From: a virus
Virus record (IMG/VR): IMGVR_UViG_3300028388_003280
Location: 54,197 to 118,196 of that record
Length of the DNA: 64,000 bases
Reading direction: 5' to 3' (one strand)
Below are positions 1 to 7,448 of this stretch, in pieces. Numbering within the stretch: the stretch's first letter is position 1; the number at the start of each line of letters is the position of its first letter. The notes beneath the pieces are model-generated. The model worked only from the letters and a program-made list of their open reading frames with translations. It was not told the DNA's origin and did not search any database. The position numbers were made by a program, and so were the translations under genes.

Positions 1-15
1 CTTTGAGGAGCAACT

Positions 16-714
16 ATGAAAATCGCACTTGGCATTGGGACAATAAACAGGGCAGACATTCTACATCGAAGCCTCGAGGACTTGTCTGAAAATTTTGCAG
101 AGATGCTTACTGATTTTGTCATCATTGACAACGGAAATCAGAACATCGTGATACCGGATAACTTGCCACAGAATATCATCCGTCCAGCCAAGAATCAAGG
201 TTGCGGTGGGAGCTGGTCAATGATTATGGATCACTTTGTTGATAGGCCAGACATTGACCACATCATCATGCCAAGTGACGATGTCATTTTGGGCAAACGT
301 TTTGCAGACGATCTAGAGACAGCGCTTTCACAGCCATATGATGTACTGTTACCAGAGGTTAACTATCACTGGTCTGTTGTCTCAATTTCAAAGCATTGCT
401 GGAAGACTGTTGGTCGATTCGATCCAATCTTTTATCCTGCATACCATGAAGATTGGGACTACTGGTATAGGGTTGAGCTTGCTGGTATGAGTCTAACCCG
501 CACGCCCCTATTCAATCCGGGTGAATTTACAAACGGTGGCTCAATTTCAAAGGACAGATCCCTCGCAAATCATCAGACTGGCAGCTATTACCAGAGAAAG
601 TGGGGTGGCTCGAGGAACGGCAAGACTGAAAAGTACACTGAGCCATATAACGGTGACGTTGAGATGCAGAGGCAGATGCACATACTTGGTCAGCGAAATC
701 TTGGAAGGATTTGA
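16..714 (+). CDS. GT-A (family 2-like) glycosyltransferase
   Basis: Predicted nucleotide-sugar-dependent glycosyltransferase of 232 residues. The N-terminus is a Rossmann-like strand (MKIALGIGTINR) followed by IIDNG at residues 36-40, NQGCGGSW near 60-67 and an acidic SDDV at 87-90 in the place of the metal-binding DxD. A late HEDWDYW at 144-150 resembles the ED acid/base region of GT2 enzymes. GAGGAG lies 7 nt before the ATG. The next gene, another glycosyltransferase, starts 1 nt after its stop, so the two are translated together. The target is unknown: modified DNA bases or virion proteins are both plausible. It looks richer in A+T than its neighbours, which may mean separate ancestry. Confidence 0.75.
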   Translation: MKIALGIGTINRADILHRSLEDLSENFAEMLTDFVIIDNGNQNIVIPDNLPQNIIRPAKNQGCGGSWSMIMDHFVDRPDIDHIIMPSDDVILGKRFADDLETALSQPYDVLLPEVNYHWSVVSISKHCWKTVGRFDPIFYPAYHEDWDYWYRVELAGMSLTRTPLFNPGEFTNGGSISKDRSLANHQTGSYYQRKWGGSRNGKTEKYTEPYNGDVEMQRQMHILGQRNLGRI

Positions 715-715
715 C

Positions 716-1729
716 ATGCAACCACGCAAACTATTCATTGACGACAGCCAGGACCCATGGATCACTTGGGACTCAGACCTATACAAACTACAGGAAGCTT
801 CCAGGGGTACACCCAAGGATATGCCAGGTTTCTATGGCATCGAGGTCGTAGCTAACCCATGGATGGCAGACCTGTTCTTCATCAACCACAACACAATCGA
901 CATCCGTGATGAGCTGTTCAAGGGCAAGGACGTGTTTGTCTTCATGCCTGAGTTTCCACAGAACGCACAAGAGCAGCTGAAGACACTCCAGGATGTCAAG
1001 TACGCAGATGACAACAATTGGACCGTGGTCACCGAGAGCCAAGAGCTCTATGATAAGCTCCAGGGTCTAGGATTGAAGCAGGAGCCGTGGCTGTGGCGCC
1101 GACCAAGCAGAGTGTCAGCAGACGAGGTGTTCAATGAGACCCCACTCAATGAACGCAAGTGCAAGATCGTAGCTGTGTTTGATGCCGGACATCCGCTCAG
1201 CCATGCTGCTGAGCTCGTCAAGGGATATCTCAGTGCGTTCATGGTCCTCCGCGATGACTACAACACAGAGCCAATTCTTGAGATCTATAGCCACTCTGAT
1301 ATGCCGTTTGAGCCATTCAATGAGATCCACTTCCAAGGTATGACGCCCAACAAGCGCATGTTCAAGGCGCTCAGGGACGCCACACTGTTCATCTTCCCAT
1401 CAGAGACGGACAAGTATCCTAACACCATGATGGAGGCTGCACAGCTTGGCGTACCATCAATTCAATTCTGGGATGATAGCAGCCCCATCCGGCAACACCT
1501 GATGTTCCCAGACCAAGAATGGTCCAGGTTCAGGACTTCAGAAGAGCTCGCCGACAAGATCGTTGAGCACTTCAGCACATTTGATGATTTGGACCGCGTC
1601 AACGACACCATCAACCACCAGAAGTCGGTGGTCGCCGAGGAGTCCATGGAGTACGGCTGTGAGATCTTCATCACAGAGATGGCTAGAAGGCTATCCTTGG
1701 CAATGTTTGCTGACGAAGAGGCCCTGTAA
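716..1729 (+). CDS. GT-B (family 4-like) glycosyltransferase
   Basis: A 337-residue protein with the two-domain look of GT-B enzymes. The C-terminal half holds strand KIVAVFDAGH (150-159), LEIYSHSD (188-195), FQGMTPNKRMFKALRDA (206-222) and then FPSETDKYPNTMMEAAQLG (227-245), which matches the donor-binding region of GT4 enzymes (glutamates 230 and 240). The ATG at 716 was chosen over an in-frame upstream start because GGAAGG lies just before it and it follows the previous stop by 1 nt. It probably transfers a sugar together with its upstream partner; the acceptor cannot be told. Confidence 0.75.
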   Translation: MQPRKLFIDDSQDPWITWDSDLYKLQEASRGTPKDMPGFYGIEVVANPWMADLFFINHNTIDIRDELFKGKDVFVFMPEFPQNAQEQLKTLQDVKYADDNNWTVVTESQELYDKLQGLGLKQEPWLWRRPSRVSADEVFNETPLNERKCKIVAVFDAGHPLSHAAELVKGYLSAFMVLRDDYNTEPILEIYSHSDMPFEPFNEIHFQGMTPNKRMFKALRDATLFIFPSETDKYPNTMMEAAQLGVPSIQFWDDSSPIRQHLMFPDQEWSRFRTSEELADKIVEHFSTFDDLDRVNDTINHQKSVVAEESMEYGCEIFITEMARRLSLAMFADEEAL

Positions 1730-1738
1730 TATTCGGGG

Positions 1739-1767
1739 TGTACAATGGTCTGCCGGTCTGGTAGGAT
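1739..1767 (+). promoter_or_regulatory. Early-type promoter, TGTACA-N17-TAGGAT
   Basis: TGTACA (1739-1744), a 17-bp spacer ending in TGG, and TAGGAT (1762-1767). This is the same architecture as eight other sites in the window. It lies 18 nt before the TS-family gene at 1786. Confidence 0.65.
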
Positions 1768-1785
1768 CGACAGCGGAGGTATATC

Positions 1786-2520
1786 ATGAGCTCCATCAAC
1801 GAGCACAGGCTAGCGCCTGTTATTCACAAACTAGCAGATCAGGTGCGGGCCGAGAAGTTCGTCACTGATAAGTCAGGCGTCAAGCTTGTCGAGATCATTG
1901 CGGAGCCCATCACTCTTGATCCAACACAGCCAATCCTCGAGTTTGGCGAAGCCCGCAAGACGCCCATGAAGTACGTCAATGCTGAGCTTGAATGGTATCT
2001 GAGCATGGATCTCAGGGTAGACGAAATTGCCAAACATGCTGGCATCTGGGCCAAGGTTGCGGATTCAAACGGCTTTGTCAACTCCAACTATGGGTGGTGC
2101 ATCTTCTCACCACAGAACGGTGCACAGTACGAAAACTGTCTTAGTGAACTCATCGCCTTCCCCGACTCTCGCCGCGCGGTGATGATCTACAACCGGCCGG
2201 AGATGTGGCAGGATTACAACCGTGATGGCATGTCGGACTTCATGTGCACGTTTGCAACGCAGCACCTGATTCGCGACGACAAGCTGGTCTCCATCGTCAA
2301 CATGCGAAGCAACGATTTCGTATTCGGCTTCTTCAACGACTTCTACTGGCAGGCGTGGGTGCACAATCACCTTCTGCACGCACTACAACGAGCGGCGTAC
2401 CCTGATCTCGCGAGTGGCAAGATCGTGTGGGTCGCCAATTCCCTACATGTATACGAAAGACACTTCCCAATGTTGCTCAATATTGAGCGCTGGTTGGAAA
2501 CGAAAGGACACGATGGCTGA
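1786..2520 (+). CDS. Thymidylate synthase family, probably dCMP hydroxymethylase
   Basis: Transfers a one-carbon unit from methylene-tetrahydrofolate to a pyrimidine deoxynucleotide. TS-family landmarks are in order: PDSRR (126-130, phosphate binding), catalytic Cys154 in DFMCTF, MRSNDFVFGFFND (173-185) aligned to the QRS..D...G...N block, and HVY (221-223). At the position where thymidylate synthases carry Asn (E. coli N177, which selects dUMP), this protein reads Asp185, the residue T4 dCMP hydroxymethylase uses. That favours dCMP as substrate and 5-hydroxymethyl-dCMP as product. Length 244 is close to T4 gp42. GGAGG precedes the ATG, its own early-type promoter lies upstream, and glycosyltransferases lie just before it. 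A dUMP-directed activity is less likely but cannot be excluded. Confidence 0.75.
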   Translation: MSSINEHRLAPVIHKLADQVRAEKFVTDKSGVKLVEIIAEPITLDPTQPILEFGEARKTPMKYVNAELEWYLSMDLRVDEIAKHAGIWAKVADSNGFVNSNYGWCIFSPQNGAQYENCLSELIAFPDSRRAVMIYNRPEMWQDYNRDGMSDFMCTFATQHLIRDDKLVSIVNMRSNDFVFGFFNDFYWQAWVHNHLLHALQRAAYPDLASGKIVWVANSLHVYERHFPMLLNIERWLETKGHDG

Positions 2521-3124
2521 GTGCTTCGTTTACTGGATCACACCAGATCCGTCGTTGGACATATCCACATGTGGGTATGTTGGCGTGTCCAAGGATCCGG
2601 CGAAGAGGCATAAGGTTCATATCCGAGAAGGCCGTGTTCCTTCAGGTACTAAGCAGTTCATCATTTTCTCTGGCACCCGTAAGCAGTGCTTCGCCAAGGA
2701 ACGAGAGCTAAGACCTAAGAAAGGGATTGGGTGGAATCGTGCAGTTGGTGGCGCGCATGGATATCGCGAGGGGTTCGTGATGCCTCAATCTGCTATCGAT
2801 AAGTCACGAGAGAATAGAGACTATGGGGACCCCTGGAACAAAGGCCTAACCCACGCTGAAGACCCAAGGATTGCCACTGGAAACACTGACCCGTCTCGGG
2901 CAGATCGAATGAGGAAAGTGGGCAAATCAAATCTAGGTAAGACATCGCCACACAAAGGAAAGCACCACGGTCCACGACCACACACAAAAGAGCACACTGA
3001 AAAGCGGCTTGCTGCAACTAGGAAGTTTTGGGATGATCCCGAGAAATCAGAGCATCTCAGAAAACAACGATCTGAACGTATGAAGAAATATCATGAACAG
3101 AGGAGACTAAATGGTAAAGCCTAA
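2513..3124 (+). CDS. GIY-YIG homing-type endonuclease (Seg-like)
   Basis: A 203-residue free-standing endonuclease. The N-terminal GIY-YIG-type nuclease domain shows YWIT (residues 7-10), CGYVGVS as the YIG half, arginine in AKRHKVH, and a catalytic-type Glu in FAKERELRP. The C-terminal half is basic, with repeated short DNA-binding segments (SNLGKTSPHKGKHHG; HTKEHTEKRLAATRKFW) like the NUMOD motifs of phage homing enzymes. The ATG at 2513 overlaps the TS-family gene by 8 nt and has AAGGA 5 nt upstream. Position next to the TS-family gene suggests mobility into neighbouring phage genomes. Confidence 0.8.
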   Translation: MAECFVYWITPDPSLDISTCGYVGVSKDPAKRHKVHIREGRVPSGTKQFIIFSGTRKQCFAKERELRPKKGIGWNRAVGGAHGYREGFVMPQSAIDKSRENRDYGDPWNKGLTHAEDPRIATGNTDPSRADRMRKVGKSNLGKTSPHKGKHHGPRPHTKEHTEKRLAATRKFWDDPEKSEHLRKQRSERMKKYHEQRRLNGKA

Positions 3125-3788
3125 CCTAATCGCGCACGAGCTGGGACATGTCCTGTTTTCGTATCTGTATGACAAGGATTCATACCCAACCTCTATGGTT
3201 CTGAAATCTGATGGCAACACAGCGGCGTGTGTCAACTTCGACGAGTACGAGGATCTCCCCGTTGCCAATGGTCAGATTGCTCGGATCCCGTCGGCGTCGT
3301 ACCTTGGTGGCATGTTCGGCGAGTTCATCTGGAACGGTCGGTGCCGAGTCATGGGCATCCGCGCAGACATGGATGAGCTTCTGACTGAATACCGGTACAT
3401 CAAGAATGGTAAGCGTCCTGGCGGTAAGGGCGGAGTTCACGATAGTGAGCACCGATACCGTCGTTCACAGTCCAAGCTCTTCAAGGAGCTATGGGCTTGG
3501 TTCTACACAGATCGAGACCAGTGGTCATATGGCGGCATGATGAAGCGGTGGATGGACTGCCCGAATAACCGGTCGGGTACAATCATGACGACCAGCCGCT
3601 TCAAGAAGCGACTGCCTGAGACCTACAAGGTATTTGAGACGTTCTGCTCAGACATTGATCTTGACGAGTTCGTCAACTCGGTCACTGATATTCAGAGGTC
3701 GAGCTCGACCAGGCTTCAGAGTCGAACCCTACGTAAGTACGGCCGCCGTATCATCCCAGATACGGTCATGCATCCGGAGGACATCTAA
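3111..3788 (+). CDS. FtsH-protease (M41)-like zinc metallopeptidase without ATPase
   Basis: The 225-residue protein starts almost at a zinc-protease motif, IAHELGH (7-13), an HExxH. A later segment, YLGGMFGEFIWNG, resembles the LGGRAAEE helix that follows HEAGH in the M41 (FtsH) peptidase domain, and the strand between fits that fold. No Walker motifs or membrane segment are present, so it is a peptidase module alone. The start overlaps the GIY-YIG stop. A regulated protease acting on host or phage proteins is one reading; the family call rests on two motifs only. Confidence 0.5.
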   Translation: MVKPNLIAHELGHVLFSYLYDKDSYPTSMVLKSDGNTAACVNFDEYEDLPVANGQIARIPSASYLGGMFGEFIWNGRCRVMGIRADMDELLTEYRYIKNGKRPGGKGGVHDSEHRYRRSQSKLFKELWAWFYTDRDQWSYGGMMKRWMDCPNNRSGTIMTTSRFKKRLPETYKVFETFCSDIDLDEFVNSVTDIQRSSSTRLQSRTLRKYGRRIIPDTVMHPEDI

Positions 3789-4105
3789 TGGATTGGCTAC
3801 CTCTAGCTTCTTACATCACAAATGGCATCCTCGTTGTAATAGTAGCCCTGGGAATCATCGTGATTCGGGGTATGCTAGCATCAAGAGATAGTATGATTGA
3901 CAGCTACAAGCGCCGAGATTTGACTGGACGTGAACGTGAGGATATCAGGAGACGGCTGTTGGCTAGTGGAACATCTGCGATCCACCCACATGAAATCTTG
4001 GACCTGATCTACACGTTCCGCAGTGTCGAGCTCGGTCAATACGAAGATAAAGACCCATACGTGCCAGCGGACCCATATGACGACATTGAGGAGTACATTG
4101 GATGA
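3788..4105 (+). CDS. Small single-pass membrane protein
   Basis: 105 residues. One hydrophobic segment (about 11-29) is followed by a basic stretch (YKRRDLTGREREDIRRR) and an acidic tail, so the C-terminus is probably cytoplasmic. It shares the final A of the previous TAA with its ATG (TAATG) and overlaps the next gene by ATGA. No family recognised. Confidence 0.65.
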   Translation: MDWLPLASYITNGILVVIVALGIIVIRGMLASRDSMIDSYKRRDLTGREREDIRRRLLASGTSAIHPHEILDLIYTFRSVELGQYEDKDPYVPADPYDDIEEYIG

Positions 4106-4356
4106 TGAAGACTGTGCTCAAACGAATTGCACCCGGATACTACTCGGGCCTTGGGAAAACGACCGTCGACGGCAAGCCAGTAAAGCTGAAGATCAACGTT
4201 ATCAGAGCTCAAGCTGGAGCTTGGTATTGGCAAATTGACAATGAAGACGCACACGATTGGTACCCAACGAAAAGGGACGCAAAGGATGCCCTCGACCGCG
4301 TCCTTGCAACGGGGTTCAGGCTAGATCCCCGCTACGGTCGAGTCATCGATCGGTGA
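4102..4356 (+). CDS. Hypothetical protein, 84 aa
   Basis: Begins in an ATGA overlap with the membrane-protein gene. It has a beta-rich first half (KPVKLKINVIRAQAGAWYWQI) and a helix DAKDALDRVL near residues 57-66. Coding is supported by the tight coupling and a coherent composition. Function unknown. Confidence 0.6.
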   Translation: MMKTVLKRIAPGYYSGLGKTTVDGKPVKLKINVIRAQAGAWYWQIDNEDAHDWYPTKRDAKDALDRVLATGFRLDPRYGRVIDR

Positions 4357-4399
4357 TCTTCCGAGGCCTCGCGGGTAATTAGAGATACAGGAGCACACA

Positions 4400-4765
4400 G
4401 TGCCTAGGAATAGAGATTACTGGAACGCACTCGAGGCCCACATACGTACGAACCCCCACGACCTGTATGGTATGGGTTCAACACATGGCGCAAACGCACT
4501 GCGCCGGCTCGCCAAGCTCATCGCCCGTCATGCCAAGATCCACAAGAGCAGGGAAGACACTATTGCGTACGCTCATAGCAAACTCGCTGATCTTCATGCT
4601 ACTGGTTATATCCAAGCTCTCAGTCCTGGAGCCTGTAAGGGCATCTGCGAGCTCATTGCACCGATATATGACTTCAATGGATGGAAGCCGATCGAAGCAG
4701 ATGAGCTCCTCACAGCAGGAGGCGACGATGCACAGCCACAAGTTCAACTACCCCGCAAACATTAA
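4400..4765 (+). CDS. Hypothetical helical protein, GTG start
   Basis: 121 residues, read from GTG at 4400 with CAGGAG upstream. Basic helical centre (NALRRLAKLIARHAKIHKSRED). The C-terminal 12 codons are overlapped by the next gene in another frame. No recognised family. Confidence 0.55.
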   Translation: MPRNRDYWNALEAHIRTNPHDLYGMGSTHGANALRRLAKLIARHAKIHKSREDTIAYAHSKLADLHATGYIQALSPGACKGICELIAPIYDFNGWKPIEADELLTAGGDDAQPQVQLPRKH

Positions 4766-4988
4766 CCCCTGCCGCTTCTGCGGTAGTGAGGACGTAGCGC
4801 TCGACGCTGCACTTATCCGTTTGAATGACGGACACCTCACAACGCTATTCAATCTCGGATGCACAGAATGTGGCTATACCACTCGAGACTATGAATACCC
4901 TGACATTGCTGCCCACGCTTGGAACATGGCGGCCAAGCTTGAGATCAATGCGCTCCTAGACGCGGTGGCAGATCCTACAGAGCAATGA
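4728..4988 (+). CDS. Lar-like zinc-ribbon protein
   Basis: 86 residues. Two knuckles, CRFC and CTEC, are followed by a helix containing AHAWNMA. This is the arrangement of the Lar (restriction alleviation) family, whose founding member reduces type I restriction of phage DNA. The start at 4728 has GGAGG upstream and lies inside the end of the previous gene. The family is broad, so an anti-restriction role is only a hypothesis. Confidence 0.55.
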   Translation: MHSHKFNYPANINPCRFCGSEDVALDAALIRLNDGHLTTLFNLGCTECGYTTRDYEYPDIAAHAWNMAAKLEINALLDAVADPTEQ

Positions 4989-5191
4989 GGGCCTACGACA
5001 TCATGCCAATTGGTGGATCCTGGCCGTGGATCCAGGCTGAGCGCTTCGACGGAAAGTCGATGTACCGCTTAGCCCTGCCTCCAGATGTGCTTACAGAATG
5101 GCATGTACATTTACCCGATGCTATAGTAGAGTGGAACGACATGGCAGCAGTACGCTCAATGAAGGAGATCGTCGACAGTGAAGAAGATTAG
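4985..5191 (+). CDS. Hypothetical protein, 68 aa
   Basis: ATGA overlap with the zinc-ribbon gene. Rich in Trp and Met, with an acidic C-terminus (KEIVDSEED). No motif recognised; coding is inferred from the overlap chain. Confidence 0.55.
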   Translation: MRAYDIMPIGGSWPWIQAERFDGKSMYRLALPPDVLTEWHVHLPDAIVEWNDMAAVRSMKEIVDSEED

Positions 5192-5687
5192 CGCCCTTGC
5201 GGTGCTTTGCCTATTCATTGCCGTCTTTCAGACAGTATCGGATAACAGGCATGAGCCACGAATGCACAATTGGGAAATCGTCACGGATGATCCGGGAATC
5301 CCGGTTCTTCCAGCGCCGCTCCACATTCCAGTCACCGTCACAATCTATCACCCAGTTCCCGAGCAGACCGACTCAACCCCAAACATCGTCGCCTCCGGCA
5401 AGAAGATCAAGATCCACCGCGCACGCTATTACCGCTACGTCGCTGTATCACGCGATCTGCACAAGCGTTGGGGCGGACCTCTCTCGTTTGGCGACATCAT
5501 TGAGCTCAAAGATGCGGGCTATCTTTCGGGCTTCTACATCGTCGAAGACACGATGAACGCCCGTTTCAAGAATCATGTAGACGTCTTGCTTTCGCCGGGC
5601 GATCCGCTAGCAAAGTTCCCTAACGCACTACTGGTGATGACCAATGGCACAACACGGATGGAAGACCCTCCACGGGCAGCCTATTGA
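5178..5687 (+). CDS. Exported 3D-domain (RlpA/MltA-like) protein
   Basis: 169 residues from a GTG start. An N-terminal signal-like segment (MKKISALAVLCLFIAVF) is followed by a double-psi beta-barrel of the 3D type: VTIYHP near 54-59, YRYVAVSRDL (87-96, first Asp), GGPLSFGDIIEL and GFYIVEDTM...HVDV carrying the other two Asp. This fold occurs in peptidoglycan-acting or peptidoglycan-binding proteins such as the MltA catalytic domain. A role in the cell envelope during lysis or entry is plausible. No other lysis gene is recognisable nearby. Confidence 0.65.
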   Translation: MKKISALAVLCLFIAVFQTVSDNRHEPRMHNWEIVTDDPGIPVLPAPLHIPVTVTIYHPVPEQTDSTPNIVASGKKIKIHRARYYRYVAVSRDLHKRWGGPLSFGDIIELKDAGYLSGFYIVEDTMNARFKNHVDVLLSPGDPLAKFPNALLVMTNGTTRMEDPPRAAY

Positions 5688-6195
5688 AAGCATCTATGAC
5701 GAACTCGCAACCGTTTTCAAGGAGGCGTATGAGCAAGACTACGACTGCTTTGTCTACGTCGGAACAGACAGCCAGAACCTCGGCTCACGAACCTCGTTCG
5801 TACAAGTGGTTGCTGTCCACATTCTCCGTGACACTGGCCGTGGTGATGGTGGCCGTGTTTACTATATCCGCCATCTGGAGCGTAGGTATCGCTCTCGTCG
5901 CGAGCGTCTTCTCAGGGAAGCAGAGTTGAGCATCAACCTTGCCCAGAAGATTAACCCAGTTTGTGAAGAGCACGGGATTGAGTTTGAGGTCCATGCTGAC
6001 GTCCACTCGAGCCCTGGCCGCAATAACGAGAACAAGAGTCACGAGGTTCACGACGCTGTGGTTGGCTGGGTGAGCGGCATGGGATACAAGTGCGTCACCA
6101 AGCCTGGCGCCTTCGTTGCCAGCATCGTTGCAGATAGACACACCCGCGGGGTCAAGCAACCGCGAAGATTCAAGAAGCACAAGGCCAATAGCTGA
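5644..6195 (+). CDS. YkuK-type (DUF458) RNase H-like protein
   Basis: 183 residues. Landmarks of the family are visible: YVGTDSQ (38-44, Asp42), HADVHSSPG (118-126, Asp119), and the C-terminal VTKPGAFVASIVAD (151-164) with Asp164. These acidic residues fit an RNase H fold metal site. The start overlaps the 3D-domain gene by 44 nt; no better start is seen. The gene ends in TGA, which is itself part of the downstream TGAGTATTTAGA motif. The substrate is unknown. Confidence 0.7.
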   Translation: MAQHGWKTLHGQPIESIYDELATVFKEAYEQDYDCFVYVGTDSQNLGSRTSFVQVVAVHILRDTGRGDGGRVYYIRHLERRYRSRRERLLREAELSINLAQKINPVCEEHGIEFEVHADVHSSPGRNNENKSHEVHDAVVGWVSGMGYKCVTKPGAFVASIVADRHTRGVKQPRRFKKHKANS

Positions 6196-6219
6196 GTATT
6201 TAGATATTGGAGGTCCAAC
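6193..6219 (+). promoter_or_regulatory. GTATTTA motif with strong ribosome site
   Basis: TATTTA at 6197-6202 sits 23 nt before the ATG at 6220, followed by GGAGGTCC. The string TGAGTATTTAGA overlaps the previous stop codon. The same module recurs at 11806-11832. Candidate late promoter. Confidence 0.5.
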
Positions 6220-6423
6220 ATGGATTCAAGACTAGCACGAAAGATTCAGTCAGAGGCAAACGATCTCATGCGCCTCGGCAAGCAGGCCGACAAGCTACGG
6301 CTGATGGAAGAAGACGACGTCGAGGAGCTGTATGATATCTCGCAGGACCTCATCGCATCAATCCAGGCACTAGAAGAGGTCGTTACTGCGCTTCGCAAGG
6401 AGGCACGCAAGAATGAGCGATAA
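6220..6423 (+). CDS. Small helical protein, module A copy 1
   Basis: 67 residues, entirely helical and highly charged (MDSRLARKIQSEANDLMRL...). It is a paralogue of the gene at 6706: both begin MD[SA]RL and end in a Leu/Glu-rich helix. With the next gene it forms a two-gene unit that is repeated immediately downstream. A coiled-coil partner of that protein is a fair guess. Confidence 0.7.
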   Translation: MDSRLARKIQSEANDLMRLGKQADKLRLMEEDDVEELYDISQDLIASIQALEEVVTALRKEARKNER

Positions 6424-6706
6424 GCTACCCAAGTATACCCGCGTCATCGTAGAAGGCGAAGAGCAATTCATTCTACGTGAAGCACAGTTCGACCCACGAA
6501 AAGCAAAGCGGCTGCTGAGCCAATTCGGAAGTGGTCTGTTCGGCTATGCAGAAGATGTTAAGGGCGCCCTCGGAGAACAGGATCCTGCATACGCAGCAGA
6601 GTTGATCGAAGACGTTATATACGATCTTCAAGACCTCGCTGCAGACATGGAAGAGCTCCACGACGAAGCTCGTGCAGCAATGGACGACGACCCGGAGGCC
6701 TTCTAA
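6413..6706 (+). CDS. Small helical protein, module B copy 1
   Basis: 97 residues. N-terminal beta segment LPKYTRVIVEGEEQFILRE, then an acidic helical body ending DLQDLAADMEELHDEAR. Paralogous to the gene at 6894, which starts SKLPRYRKVINE and has WVLRE at the same place. Overlaps module A by 11 nt. No known family. Confidence 0.7.
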   Translation: MSDKLPKYTRVIVEGEEQFILREAQFDPRKAKRLLSQFGSGLFGYAEDVKGALGEQDPAYAAELIEDVIYDLQDLAADMEELHDEARAAMDDDPEAF

Positions 6707-6897
6707 TGGATGCACGACTAACACGAGAAATGCAAGCATTCGTCAATGATCTCAAGTCATACTCTCAGGATCTTGCTCGGATCCGCGTTGCATCAAATCC
6801 AGATGCAGAGGAAGAAGTACAAGACGTCATCGAAGGCATTGTATACATGCGCGATGAACTCGAGTCTCTAGCATACAAACTAAGGAGACAGGGATGA
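6706..6897 (+). CDS. Small helical protein, module A copy 2
   Basis: 63 residues (MDARLTREMQAFVNDL...), the second copy of module A. TAATG junction with the gene before and an ATGA junction with the gene after, repeating the arrangement of the first pair. Confidence 0.7.
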   Translation: MDARLTREMQAFVNDLKSYSQDLARIRVASNPDAEEEVQDVIEGIVYMRDELESLAYKLRRQG

Positions 6898-7166
6898 GCA
6901 AGCTACCACGGTATCGCAAGGTCATCAATGAGCATTCAGATGTTCCGGAGCGTTGGGTCCTTCGCGAAGGGGTTGAGAGCGACCTGAAGATGTACTCACG
7001 AACATTGGCTGATATGTCCAAGGACCTGAAGAAGGCTATGGGCATGGAACCAGCAAAAGCTGCTGAAGCCCTCAGCGATCTAGTAAACGATTGCAATGAG
7101 CTTCTGAACGAACTCGACGGACTTCAAGACGATCTCCGCGATGAACTCGAGGACCTAGGATACTAA
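6894..7166 (+). CDS. Small helical protein, module B copy 2
   Basis: 90 residues, second copy of module B. It keeps the LPRYRKV opening, WVLRE, and an acidic helical C-terminus (LNELDGLQDDLRDELEDL). The copies have diverged strongly, so the duplication is old. Confidence 0.7.
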   Translation: MSKLPRYRKVINEHSDVPERWVLREGVESDLKMYSRTLADMSKDLKKAMGMEPAKAAEALSDLVNDCNELLNELDGLQDDLRDELEDLGY

Positions 7167-7169
7167 TCC

Positions 7170-7391
7170 ATGGCATCTATTTCTGAAGAGCGCGCTGACC
7201 AGATGATCGCCCAAATCATGGACGAGTATCCGCCTGGCAAGAAGCGCAAGTTTCTGTTGAAGCAAGTCTTCACGGCCTTCATGAAGGGCATGCCTAAGAA
7301 GCAAGCCGTCATGCGGGCCAACAACTTCGTTCTGAAGTACAATCTTGACCAGACCGACAAGATCCCACTCTTTCGGTATGGCCGAGGGTAG
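7170..7391 (+). CDS. Hypothetical protein, 73 aa
   Basis: Begins 3 nt after module B. Helical; the middle (GKKRKFLLKQVFTAFMKGMPKKQAVMRANNF) is basic with a possible helix-turn-helix feel (KKQAVMRA). Its stop overlaps the start of the next promoter, so it probably ends the transcription unit. Confidence 0.6.
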   Translation: MASISEERADQMIAQIMDEYPPGKKRKFLLKQVFTAFMKGMPKKQAVMRANNFVLKYNLDQTDKIPLFRYGRG

Positions 7392-7420
7392 TGTGCAACG
7401 CCTACCCGTTCTGGTATAGT
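7392..7420 (+). promoter_or_regulatory. Early-type promoter, TGTGCA-N17-TATAGT
   Basis: TGTGCA 7392-7397, 17-bp spacer ending CTGG, TATAGT 7415-7420, 28 nt before the ATG at 7449. Confidence 0.7.
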
Positions 7421-7448
7421 CTACTCACCCTAGCACAGAGGTTCCAGC

